DNA of 64,000 nt from NCBI GenBank assembly GCA_022827625.1, contig JAJEIE010000023.1, positions 60,124 through 124,123 of the forward strand, read 5' to 3'. Under the pieces are notes generated by a model. That model worked only from the letters and a program-made list of their open reading frames with translations. It was not told the DNA's origin and ran no database searches. A program made the translations under genes and the position numbers. Source of the DNA: Candidatus Poribacteria bacterium. GTDB taxonomy: Bacteria; Poribacteria; WGA-4E; WGA-3G. Positions 1 to 7,661 of this stretch are shown here, in pieces. Each line of letters begins with the position of its first letter. Positions within the stretch are counted from its first letter, which is position 1.

Positions 1-585
1 CAGAAGCGAGACGGTGCATTTCGCGCCCCCCATAATGATTGGAATAACAAGCGGGAGTAAAATAACAGAGAGAAGACTTTCACCGCCATTCGCGCTTGTA
101 GACATACCGGCTAACAGCACACCAACCGCACAAAAACCGAGTGTCCCGATACTCAACACGCCGAACAACTTCAGTAATATGCTCACTGTCGCCACATCAA
201 GTAGGTCTAAGAATTGAAGCGCGATGGGCGTTATAACAATTTCCAATAAAAATAGAAAAACGACGTTACTGATAACCTTAGAGAGGTAGAGGTTACCCGC
301 ATCAACACCGGTAAGTCGAATACCTTGTAAAGCGGCGTGTGTGCGTTCTATCGTAAACGAGCGGTTCAAGGTGATAATTCCTGCAAAAACGAACGCTGCC
401 CAGAGGACACTCGCGGTTAATTTACCACGCTCTACCTTTTCAGGGAAAATCGGACCAAACGCAAAAGCAAAGATAAGAACAACGAGCACGCTAAAGACGA
501 AGATTAATGCCAGCGTCTCCATTGAACGGAATTGAAGTCCAAGGTCCTTGCGAATCAACGCGCCAATTTGACGGAACGGCTTCAT
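1..585 (-). CDS. ccmB: Heme exporter permease CcmB (3' end outside window)
   Basis: This is the membrane subunit of the CcmAB ABC transporter, which works with CcmC and CcmE in cytochrome c maturation. Reading from the ATG at 585, the frame is open for 195 codons to the window edge, so the C-terminus (roughly 25 residues in typical CcmB) is missing. The start reads MKPFRQIGALIRKDLGLQFR, the usual cytoplasmic N-terminal helix with a KDL motif. Several hydrophobic segments follow, with a conserved-looking loop FERT/IERT-type (SFTIERTHAALQGIRLTG). It lies 51 nt downstream of ccmA on the same strand, the usual gene order. ccmC may follow outside the window. The family call rests on sequence pattern and neighbourhood. 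Confidence 0.9.
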   Translation of the reverse strand, partial: MKPFRQIGALIRKDLGLQFRSMETLALIFVFSVLVVLIFAFAFGPIFPEKVERGKLTASVLWAAFVFAGIITLNRSFTIERTHAALQGIRLTGVDAGNLYLSKVISNVVFLFLLEIVITPIALQFLDLLDVATVSILLKLFGVLSIGTLGFCAVGVLLAGMSTSANGGESLLSVILLPLVIPIIMGGAKCTVSLL

Positions 586-636
586 GTCTGTCTCAATTTA
601 GAAGTACCTATCTATATCTGCCTCAGATCGGTGTGC

Positions 637-1332
637 CTATAACTGCTCCTCATACGTGAGCAAAAGAGTCTCTGCCGAGATTTCATCTTTCCGTGCAACT
701 TCTTCGAGCTCGCCATTTATCATAAAGAGAAACCGGGTACCCACGAGATAACCCAACGCCGTGTTGTGTGTCGTAACAACAACACCTGTCCCTTTTTCGC
801 GTTCTTTGGCAATGCGTTCAAGGACAAACTGTTGAGCAGAAGTGTCCAATCCAGAGAAGGGTTCATCAAGTAACAATACTGAAGGACGATGGAGAAGAGC
901 TCTGGCAATCATAAAGCGCTGCGTCATGCCACGTGAGAAGATATGCAGGGGTTCATGGATAAAACGTTGCAGCCCGACTTCTGTGAGAAGCGTTGTTGCG
1001 CGGTGTTCAAGATGCTCGACACCATACATCTGCCCGAAAAATTTGAGATTTTCATAAGGACTGAAGGTCGGGTAAGCCAGATGTTCATGAATGACGACTC
1101 CCAATGCCCGTCTCACATCTGAAGGATTCTCGATTGCATCCGTGCCTTCAATTTCAAGTCCTCCCGATGTCGGTCGGAGAAGCGTTGCGAGCATTTTGAC
1201 GAACGTAGTTTTCCCGGCACCGTTAGGACCGAAAATCGTAACCACTTCCCCGGGATGAACTGAAAGTGTCGCGTTTTTGACAATTGAGCGGTCGCCAAAG
1301 TGCTTTGTGAGTCCGAAAGCACGGATGCGCAT
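637..1332 (-). CDS. ccmA: Heme exporter ATP-binding protein CcmA
   Basis: This 231-residue ABC ATPase powers the CcmAB complex, whose ATP hydrolysis releases holo-CcmE from CcmC in the cytochrome c maturation pathway. Visible motifs are Walker A GPNGAGKTT near residue 35, the signature FSRGMTQR near 133 (the CcmA-type variant of LSGGQ), Walker B VLLLDEP near 152 and the H-loop VVTTH near 187. The start ATG at 1332 precedes an ordinary beta strand (MRIRAFGLTKHFG). It is followed closely by ccmB, and korB lies 122 nt upstream. That gap holds an imperfect palindrome around 1368-1394, so ccmA may have its own promoter or be read through from korAB. Confidence 0.93.
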   Translation of the reverse strand: MRIRAFGLTKHFGDRSIVKNATLSVHPGEVVTIFGPNGAGKTTFVKMLATLLRPTSGGLEIEGTDAIENPSDVRRALGVVIHEHLAYPTFSPYENLKFFGQMYGVEHLEHRATTLLTEVGLQRFIHEPLHIFSRGMTQRFMIARALLHRPSVLLLDEPFSGLDTSAQQFVLERIAKEREKGTGVVVTTHNTALGYLVGTRFLFMINGELEEVARKDEISAETLLLTYEEQL

Positions 1333-1454
1333 GGTCTAAACGATTCCGTAGGAACTAAAAAAGACATAGGACGGAGTATGACCCCGCCCTACAGTCAACC
1401 AATATTGTGAACAAAAGGTAGACGTGCACAACAACCTACCGACACTACATCCGT

Positions 1455-2366
1455 CTACATCATACGCCGGATAATGGCATCGCCCTGTTCTTCGGTAATA
1501 CCAAGCGGTTGATGTGCAACGGGACCGTTCTGTAAAACTGGTTCCATCTCATGCAAAGCCGGACGACTGGTATCTTGATAGAACAACCCGATCGGGATTT
1601 CGTCGCCCCATTTGACGGCTTCCTCAAGTGCTGCGGCTTTATCACTCGGATCGTGGTCCTCGAGCTCTCTGACGCGTTGTTTGAAAAAAGCACTCGTATT
1701 GTCCCTATTGAAAGTAATACATGGACTAAACACATCAATAAGAGCAAATCCGCTATGTTGCATGCCGTTGTATATCAATTCTGTCAGTTGTCTTGGATTC
1801 CCACTAAATCCTCTGGCAACGTAAGTGGCACCGGTAACAATTGCCATCGCAATCGGATTGAGTGGTGCCTCTATATTCCCGAAGGGCGTGCTTTTCGTCT
1901 TCATATCCATCAAGCTTGTTGGCGAGGCTTGGCCAACTGTTAATCCGTAAATCTGGTTATCCATGACGATATAAAGGATGTCAATATTTTTTCGCATCGT
2001 ATGGATGAAATGGTTTCCTCCGATACCGTATCCATCTCCATCTCCGCCAGTGACAACTACGTTCATCTCATGATTGGCAAATTTCGCACCTGTTGCCACC
2101 GCAAGTGCCCGGCCATGGAGTGTATGCATCCCATAAGTCTGAATGTAGCCGGGAAGGTTAGAGGAACAACCAATACCACTTACAGTGAGGTGTTCATGAT
2201 TGCCTTTGCCGAGTTTTGCATAAGCACTCTGCAGAGAACTAAGTACACCGTAATCACCACACCCCGCACACCAATCCGGCCGCACATCGCCTTGAAAATC
2301 TTTCGCCGTAGGCGCGCCTTTAATGGGTCTTTCTCGTTTAGGTCTTTCTCGTCTTGTTCTCGCCAT
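1455..2366 (-). CDS. korB: 2-oxoacid:ferredoxin oxidoreductase beta subunit
   Basis: This 303-residue subunit binds thiamine diphosphate and one [4Fe-4S] cluster, and with KorA oxidatively decarboxylates a 2-oxoacid (probably 2-oxoglutarate) to acyl-CoA, reducing ferredoxin. The N-terminal WCAGCG gives C33 and C36; a further cysteine in GIGCSSN (C67) and one in SPCITFN near 215 complete the cluster ligands seen in this family. The ThDP/Mg motif GDGDGYGIGG (about residues 107-116) is followed by the MDNQIYGLT segment. The first 20 residues are very basic (MARTRRERPKRERPIK), an atypical extension. It lies 18 nt after korA, so the two are co-transcribed. The substrate is not decidable from sequence alone. 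Confidence 0.92.
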   Translation of the reverse strand: MARTRRERPKRERPIKGAPTAKDFQGDVRPDWCAGCGDYGVLSSLQSAYAKLGKGNHEHLTVSGIGCSSNLPGYIQTYGMHTLHGRALAVATGAKFANHEMNVVVTGGDGDGYGIGGNHFIHTMRKNIDILYIVMDNQIYGLTVGQASPTSLMDMKTKSTPFGNIEAPLNPIAMAIVTGATYVARGFSGNPRQLTELIYNGMQHSGFALIDVFSPCITFNRDNTSAFFKQRVRELEDHDPSDKAAALEEAVKWGDEIPIGLFYQDTSRPALHEMEPVLQNGPVAHQPLGITEEQGDAIIRRMM

Positions 2367-2384
2367 TTGATTTATCCTCCCTTA

Positions 2385-4166
2385 TTAGACAACAATTTCT
2401 TGGTACGGCACGTAGAGGTCCGCTTTACTCGCTAAGAGTTCACGGACACCATCAGCAATGTGGTGCGGCATAAAGGGTTCGCCATCGTATTTGCGGATGT
2501 GACCATCGGCTGTAAAGCCGGTTTCACCGCGCAGGAAGCGTGCAAATTGACCGGTATAGTTACACTCCACCACAATGGCGTGCGCCGACTTTGCGAGCAC
2601 TTCGTTTACCGCATCTTCGTCCATCGGATAGAGCCATTTAAAGTGAATATGGTTGGTCGGGATACCCACTTCCGCGAGCAATTCTGCAGCTTCCCCAATT
2701 ACACTATGGGTCGATCCCCAACCAATGAGCGTAACTTGGGCATCTTCAGGTCCTTCAAGCATCGGCGGCGGTAAGAGTTCAAGGATACCCTCCATTTTCC
2801 GTTGCCGCTTCTCCATAATGTCGCGCCGCTTGTGCGGATTCGTGAACTCATCACTAATCAAAGTCCCATCTTCGGCGTGGTCATCGGTAGCAACGACATG
2901 AACGTGCCCTGGAGTACCAGGAATTGCTCGGGGTGAGATGCCACTATCGGTGATTTGATACCGAAGATATTCACCTTCGGGCTGGACGGGACCACTGATA
3001 AGTGCGCCGCGATCGATTTCCGGCTGCCAATTGATGGAGGCAGGGTCAAAGGTTGTGAAACCCATTGAGAGGGTGAGGTCGGAAAGGACCATAGTGGGGC
3101 ACTGGAATTTGTCTGCAAGATTGAAGACTTCAGGGATGGTGTCGAAACCGTCCATGATACTCGTGGGTGCAACAACGATTTTCGGAAAATCGCCTTGGCT
3201 GGCACCGAGAATTTGCCAGAGATCGCCCTGTTCGGTTTTTGTAGGCAGTCCTGTGGAGGGGCCCCCGCGTTGGACGTTGATAACGACAATCGGGATCTCC
3301 ATCATGCCGGCACTGCCAATAGCTTCCGACATGAGTGCGAATCCACCGCCTGACGTTGCACACATCGCGCGGGCCCCGGCGTGTGCCGCGCCAATAACCA
3401 TATTAACAACGCTAATTTCGTCTTCGCACTGGCGAACCATAATGCTCAGATCGCGAGCATTGTTTGCCATCCAGTGTAGTACCCCCGTTGAGGGACTCAT
3501 CGGATAGGCAGCGTAAAATTTAACCCCTGCCGCTGCGCCTCCCATCGCCATCGCTGAATTCCCATCAACGACAGCAAGAGCAGGTTCCTGTTTCTCAAAT
3601 TGCGTATCGAATGCCGTGAAGTTTTCAGCTGCATGAGTATACCCCGCCCTTGCAACATCAATATTCGCATCAACGAGTGCTTGCCCTTTCCGGCTGAATG
3701 TCAGGTCAAGGATATCCTCAAACACCTTTAAATCTGCCCCTACCAGTTTCAAAGCTACACCGAGCATACAGACGTTTAGCATTAGTTTTCTTCTATCAGT
3801 GTTGTTAGATAACGCCGAATAGGAGATAGGACAGAGTTGGATGTCGTTGCGTTCGGGTTCGGTTTTAACATCATCGCTGTTATAGATGAGTGCGCCACCG
3901 GGTGCGACATGTGGCAGGTGTGTTTCCAAACTGTTCCGGTCAAGTGCGATGATCATGTCTATCTTATCGCCGTGGTTAGCGACAGGTTCAGAACTAATTC
4001 TGGCGGTAAGGAAGGTATGACCGCCGCGGATGAGGGATTGGTAGGCACTATAGGTAAAGACGTGGAGACCGTGTCGAGCACAGATTCGGGTTAAACCTTG
4101 ACCGACGGAATCTATCCCCTGACCGGGTGCCCCTCCTACAGCGATTACAAAATCGTACTTTGCCAT
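2385..4166 (-). CDS. korA: 2-oxoacid:ferredoxin oxidoreductase, fused gamma-alpha subunit
   Basis: This is the 593-residue large subunit that partners KorB. Residues about 1-185 form the gamma domain, with GGAPGQGIDSVGQGL at the N-terminus and SYSA/SLIRGGHT motifs. Residues about 200-590 form the alpha (pyrimidine-binding) domain, beginning GNSAMAMGGAAAGVKF and containing YPMSPSTG and GGPSTGLPTKTEQGDL, as in KorA/VorB fusion proteins. The length matches the fused class rather than the short archaeal alpha subunit. The 226-nt gap upstream suggests that a transcript starts here and runs through korB toward ccmA and ccmB. Its product would reduce ferredoxin for biosynthesis or respiration. Confidence 0.92.
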   Translation of the reverse strand: MAKYDFVIAVGGAPGQGIDSVGQGLTRICARHGLHVFTYSAYQSLIRGGHTFLTARISSEPVANHGDKIDMIIALDRNSLETHLPHVAPGGALIYNSDDVKTEPERNDIQLCPISYSALSNNTDRRKLMLNVCMLGVALKLVGADLKVFEDILDLTFSRKGQALVDANIDVARAGYTHAAENFTAFDTQFEKQEPALAVVDGNSAMAMGGAAAGVKFYAAYPMSPSTGVLHWMANNARDLSIMVRQCEDEISVVNMVIGAAHAGARAMCATSGGGFALMSEAIGSAGMMEIPIVVINVQRGGPSTGLPTKTEQGDLWQILGASQGDFPKIVVAPTSIMDGFDTIPEVFNLADKFQCPTMVLSDLTLSMGFTTFDPASINWQPEIDRGALISGPVQPEGEYLRYQITDSGISPRAIPGTPGHVHVVATDDHAEDGTLISDEFTNPHKRRDIMEKRQRKMEGILELLPPPMLEGPEDAQVTLIGWGSTHSVIGEAAELLAEVGIPTNHIHFKWLYPMDEDAVNEVLAKSAHAIVVECNYTGQFARFLRGETGFTADGHIRKYDGEPFMPHHIADGVRELLASKADLYVPYQEIVV

Positions 4167-4392
4167 CTTGGCTCCCTTCTAATTTTTCGTATCCCATTCT
4201 GATGTGGCACAATTTACCTAAGATACGCCACAGTTTGAGGCTCTTGACAACACCAGATGAGTAGGTAAATAAACAAATTGATTCTTTGTTAGTTACGTTG
4301 CAATATTTGTGCCTTTTTCTTACTATTCACGCCCATAAAAATAATCTACTTTTCTTAATTATACCATATTTGCGCCCAATTTTTCAAATTTT
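4167..4392. other. Intergenic region, AT-rich
   Basis: This stretch separates the HEAT-repeat gene from korA on the minus strand. It is AT-rich (notably 4280-4392) and must contain the korA leader, but I see no convincing minus-strand -35/-10 pair. A plus-strand TTGACA at 4247 has no gene to drive. Confidence 0.4.
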
Positions 4393-5001
4393 TTAAGTTG
4401 TCAATGCTATAAGTGCTTGTTTTGCTTCTGGGGTCCCGATTTTTTCCAAGGCATACGCTACATGATGTTGGACGCGTTCAGACTCATCCGCTAATGCCGC
4501 AATGAGCGCAGGCACAGCATCTTTGGCAGCACCCTCAAGATTCGCAAGCGCATAAGCACTATAGGTTCTAACTTCGTCTTCAGGATCCGATAAAGCTTGA
4601 ATGAGGATAGGTATCGCGTCAACCGCAGCATCGCCCATATGACTAAAGGCACGGATAGCATATTCGCGGAGCTGTTCATCCAAGTCTTGTAAGGCTTCGC
4701 CCAGGGCAGAGATAGCAGGTGCCCCAATACGACCCAAGGTATCACTGATGCACAGGCTGTGGTATCGTTCCACTATCCCCAGTTTCTCCATGAGTGCAGG
4801 TACGGCGGCTGCGCCGATTCCCGCTAAGATATCGGAGGCCTGATCAGAAATATCCCACAAGTTCTCGGCAAGTGCCTCAATCAGTTGTGGAATAGCAGGT
4901 TCACCAATAGCGATTAGATCTTTTCTCGCAGTCTCACGGACATCGTCATCCATATCCGACAGATCTTCGATCAAGTCAGCTACGGCACCTTCGCTGTCCA
5001 T
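4393..5001 (-). CDS. HEAT-repeat protein
   Basis: The 202-residue protein is made almost entirely of about five PBS-lyase/HEAT-type helical repeats. Examples are VADLIEDLSDMDDDVRETAR, AIPQLIEALAEN and AVPALIAALADESERVQHHV, each with the alternating alanine/leucine pattern and the proline that starts the first helix. Such repeats form a solenoid for protein-protein contacts; no catalytic motif is present and there is no signal peptide. It starts 5 nt after the previous HEAT gene, so they are one transcription unit at the tail of the ccm cluster. It could be a scaffold or assembly factor. The function is not recognised. Confidence 0.8.
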   Translation of the reverse strand: MDSEGAVADLIEDLSDMDDDVRETARKDLIAIGEPAIPQLIEALAENLWDISDQASDILAGIGAAAVPALMEKLGIVERYHSLCISDTLGRIGAPAISALGEALQDLDEQLREYAIRAFSHMGDAAVDAIPILIQALSDPEDEVRTYSAYALANLEGAAKDAVPALIAALADESERVQHHVAYALEKIGTPEAKQALIALTT

Positions 5002-5006
5002 CGCAC

Positions 5007-5402
5007 TTATTCTCCCTTCTTAACATACGCCAACATTGTGATAAGACGGTCAGTCTGCTCAGGTCGCAAATACTTATAGAACCACTCTGAAAACTCACGT
5101 TCGGCTCTCGTGAGTTCCGCCGTCAACGCTGGGACAGTGGACTCTCCGATTTCTGCCAGTATCTCCGAAGCGTGATTCGCCATCTGCTCCATATAAACAG
5201 GGATAGCAGATTCCTCAATATGCGTATAGAACTCGGCACCATACCCAGACATATACCAGCATTCTTGGGTAAGGACATCAATGAGTTGCGGAACGGCAGG
5301 TCTACCGATGGCAACTAATTCTGCTTTTGCAGCGTTCCGAACATTCTCGTCTATATGACCTAACATGACTATCAAATCAGCGATGTGGTGTTTGCTATGC
5401 AT
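5007..5402 (-). CDS. Short HEAT-repeat-like protein, paralogue of its neighbour
   Basis: The 131-residue product begins MHSKHHIADLIVMLGHIDENVRNAAK, clearly related to the start of the downstream HEAT protein (VADLIEDLSDMDDDVRETARKDL). The pair AVPQLIDVLTQE / AIPQLIEALAEN also matches. It therefore looks like a diverged, shortened duplicate with about two repeats and a charged C-terminal tail (EWFYKYLRPEQTDRL). The C-terminal YLRPEQTDRL resembles the RLRREQTERL tail of the upstream carboxypeptidase-regulatory-domain protein. The ATG at 5402 overlaps the end of the upstream gene by 8 nt, indicating translational coupling. The role is unknown. Confidence 0.75.
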   Translation of the reverse strand: MHSKHHIADLIVMLGHIDENVRNAAKAELVAIGRPAVPQLIDVLTQECWYMSGYGAEFYTHIEESAIPVYMEQMANHASEILAEIGESTVPALTAELTRAEREFSEWFYKYLRPEQTDRLITMLAYVKKGE

Positions 5403-6711
5403 CGTTTCCCCTTTTTTGCTGCTCTAAGAGCGTAGTGAGGCGTTCGGTTTGTTCTCGGCGGAGTCGATTGTAGACGCGCGTCGAGATTCCCTGCTTCTCG
5501 TATGTATCATCAAGATATGTAATGAATTCAAGTCTTGCGATGCGAACATGCTCAATATCATCAGGACTGAGTTTACGGAGCCACCCGGCATCGGGCGGCG
5601 TTACGGAATCATCAGAAGTCGCCGCCGCGCCACTACTTGGCGCACGGAGCTTGAAAAGTGCAGCGACGAAAAAACCCCCAGCCAACGCCGCCGCAACAGC
5701 AATAAGCACCAACTGTCCGAGATTAGACGTTTGCCCCGGCGGGGCACCACGAGCGGCGTTCATGTTTACATTAAGGGTCAAATCAACAGTTGTTCCTGCA
5801 TTGAAAGTCTTCCCCGCAACGCTCTGATATACAAGATAAACGTTCCCATGGATCTGTTCGCGCCTTGGTGCGCTGAAAAATTTGGCATTGGGTGCAAAAC
5901 CGATACCTTCAGGAACAAAAAAGTAGAACTCTGCGGTGTCGAAATCCAAGCGACGCGATAAATTGAGTTTGCTTTTTTCAACGTGAAAAATGTAAGTATA
6001 ACCCAACTGTGATTCTCCAGGCGGTAGCGGCGTTGGGAGGATGACATTATCAGTCATAGGGTCCATCAGGAGTGCTGTCGGCGAATGCGGCTGAAACCCT
6101 TCAGTCCTTTTCGGAAGTTTTAAATGCAACCCAATCGTCTGCGTACCGTGCTTTGTTTGAAAAGCCAAGTCACTCTGGTTTTCAACAGCAACCGCTTCAA
6201 TAACGGTAACAGCACCATCTGGAGCGTGGTCCGCAGGCGGTGGTCCAATAATAAAGGTGTGCGTCTTCACGCGTACCTGGGTCTTGTCATCTGTAAATGC
6301 ACCAATGTTAAAATCGAGTGTTACATTCGGTGCCCACGTCGACAAAACGATGTCTGGCTCCGTATAATCCGTGCCTTCATAAACAGTAGAAACCGTGTAA
6401 TGAACAGTCGGATCAAGCCGTAAATCTCCAAAATGGTAGTTGCCGTTTTCATCCGTCAGCGTTTCCTGTGTTTCAACCGTCTCGGCTTTATGAAGAGTGA
6501 GGGTTATAGGGTGTGCAGCGAGTGGCTTCTCAAGCTTTCTGTCAATAACTGTGCCTTGAATATTGCCGAGTTCCGTTGTTTGTGCAAGGGAGGGAGGAAG
6601 CCAGAAAAGGATGAGGACAACCCCTAACAGGCTACTGATGCACGCCGCCGTGAGATATCGAACCCGTAAATTGCCCTTCAAATTGCTGTATGAAGATAAG
6701 TTAATGTGCAT
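5395..6711 (-). CDS. Secreted/membrane protein with carboxypeptidase regulatory-like domain
   Basis: The start is taken at the ATG at 6711, one base after the stop of the ccmI-like gene; a longer reading would overlap that gene. The product has 438 residues: an N-terminal membrane segment or signal (about residues 18-44, ending PPSLAQ), then a beta-sandwich of the CarboxypepD_reg type (GNIQGTVIDRKLEKPLAAHP, NGNYHFGDL). A long beta-rich region follows, then one membrane helix at about 333-355 and a charged cytoplasmic-type tail of about 83 residues. The topology suggests a periplasmic sensor or carrier domain anchored in the inner membrane. It sits inside the ccm cluster, so a role in cytochrome maturation or sorting is possible but inferred. 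Confidence 0.75.
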   Translation of the reverse strand: MHINLSSYSNLKGNLRVRYLTAACISSLLGVVLILFWLPPSLAQTTELGNIQGTVIDRKLEKPLAAHPITLTLHKAETVETQETLTDENGNYHFGDLRLDPTVHYTVSTVYEGTDYTEPDIVLSTWAPNVTLDFNIGAFTDDKTQVRVKTHTFIIGPPPADHAPDGAVTVIEAVAVENQSDLAFQTKHGTQTIGLHLKLPKRTEGFQPHSPTALLMDPMTDNVILPTPLPPGESQLGYTYIFHVEKSKLNLSRRLDFDTAEFYFFVPEGIGFAPNAKFFSAPRREQIHGNVYLVYQSVAGKTFNAGTTVDLTLNVNMNAARGAPPGQTSNLGQLVLIAVAAALAGGFFVAALFKLRAPSSGAAATSDDSVTPPDAGWLRKLSPDDIEHVRIARLEFITYLDDTYEKQGISTRVYNRLRREQTERLTTLLEQQKRGNDA

Positions 6712-6712
6712 A

Positions 6713-7057
6713 CTATGTTCCACGTTGTTGTTTAAATCTCTCAATCTCTGCTTCCACATCTGAGAGCGATTCCGCTTCAAGTTGCATGATGACGCGTGCG
6801 GTCTCCTGCAAGAGCCCCTCGCGTAATTCTTGGTAGTCGGCTTCCGAGAGTTTCCCCGTTTCGTAATCTTCGTCAAGTTCTGCCAGTGCAGCGTAGCTGC
6901 GCTCACGCTCCTGAAAGAGCACTCGCCGCCGTTCTTCGATTATGTCTTCAGCAGTCGTAGCCCCTTGAGAACCCGCTTTCGAGAAGATCGGGAACCCGAC
7001 ATAAACAAGGAGTATGACCCCGAGAATTAGCATCCATAAAAGAACAAGTGAATCCAT
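6713..7057 (-). CDS. CcmI-like cytochrome c biogenesis protein
   Basis: The 114-residue protein starts at the ATG at 7057 (MDSLVLLWMLILGV), which has an AAAGG Shine-Dalgarno about 6 nt upstream; a longer frame to 7141 would run into ccmH. It has one N-terminal membrane helix (residues about 3-22) followed by a coiled-coil region rich in Glu/Arg (ERRRVLFQERERSYAALAEL, then LSEADYQELREGLLQE). This is the layout of the N-terminal part of CcmI, which presents apocytochrome to CcmFH. The TPR domain of full-length CcmI is absent. Position directly after ccmH supports the call. Confidence is moderate because the family is defined mainly by layout. Confidence 0.7.
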   Translation of the reverse strand: MDSLVLLWMLILGVILLVYVGFPIFSKAGSQGATTAEDIIEERRRVLFQERERSYAALAELDEDYETGKLSEADYQELREGLLQETARVIMQLEAESLSDVEAEIERFKQQRGT

Positions 7058-7103
7058 AAAAACCTTTTCAAATCTCGCTATTTCGTGCCAAAGACCGCCT
7101 CGG

Positions 7104-7649
7104 TTACTTCTCCTGTTTGTACTTTTCCAGTTCCGCTTCAACCTGCTTCAGGGTTGTATTAGAGATTTCTTGACCTGACGTGTCATCTCTGTGAGGCGTA
7201 GCAACTGACCGCTGCTTTGACCTTCGGAGTATGGCAAGAACGAGGCCTCCCGTGAAAATCATAATACCAACTGGAGTAATGTAGGCAAGCAGATTAATGC
7301 CCTTTGCTGGCATGACTGCGTAGAATTGGGGACCGTACGTGTCAAGATAATTGGTACGAATCTGTTCGACCGTTTGACCGGCGAGCAGTCGATTGCGAAA
7401 ATCGGCTTCAATCTGTTCCGCTGTACCACACACACAGACTTCGATTGTCTCACGTTCACATCCACAGTAACAGTAGACCGTCGTAAGGAGCTCATTTAAT
7501 TTCGACTCAAATTGGGGATCCGCTGTATTTTGCGCTTCCGACACGCCAGCGGCAAAGAAGCAAACAATGAGAAATACTATAAGCGACGCGAAACTGAGAA
7601 TTAACGCAGCGTTGGCTGTCGAAATGCGCTCAAATTTCTTGACTTTCAT
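7104..7649 (-). CDS. ccmH: Cytochrome c maturation protein CcmH (multi-cysteine variant)
   Basis: The 181-residue protein has a signal/anchor helix (about residues 13-38), a periplasmic CcmH/NrfF-type domain, a second membrane helix (about 118-140, NLLAYITPVGIMIFTGGLVL) and a charged tail. CcmH normally carries LRCxxC, which reduces or resolves apocytochrome cysteines. Here the motif is VYCYCGCE, with C60, C62 and C64, followed by CVC at C72 and C74, so the arrangement is CxCxC plus CxC. The downstream DFRNRLLAGQTVEQIRTNYLDTYG segment is typical of the family. It starts 12 nt after ccmF. The extra cysteines fit variants seen outside proteobacteria. Confidence 0.88.
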   Translation of the reverse strand: MKVKKFERISTANAALILSFASLIVFLIVCFFAAGVSEAQNTADPQFESKLNELLTTVYCYCGCERETIEVCVCGTAEQIEADFRNRLLAGQTVEQIRTNYLDTYGPQFYAVMPAKGINLLAYITPVGIMIFTGGLVLAILRRSKQRSVATPHRDDTSGQEISNTTLKQVEAELEKYKQEK

Positions 7650-7661
7650 AGTTCTCTTCCA

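Noticed and set aside
1551..1943. Long plus-strand open frame opposite korB
   Set aside because: It is an antisense shadow of korB with no recognisable protein features.
4247..4280. Plus-strand TTGACA-like promoter in the gap before korA
   Set aside because: Both flanking genes run on the minus strand, so nothing would be transcribed from it.
6712..6906. Longer N-terminus for the carboxypeptidase-regulatory protein
   Set aside because: It would overlap the ccmI-like gene and adds a basic, unlikely stretch before the true signal anchor.
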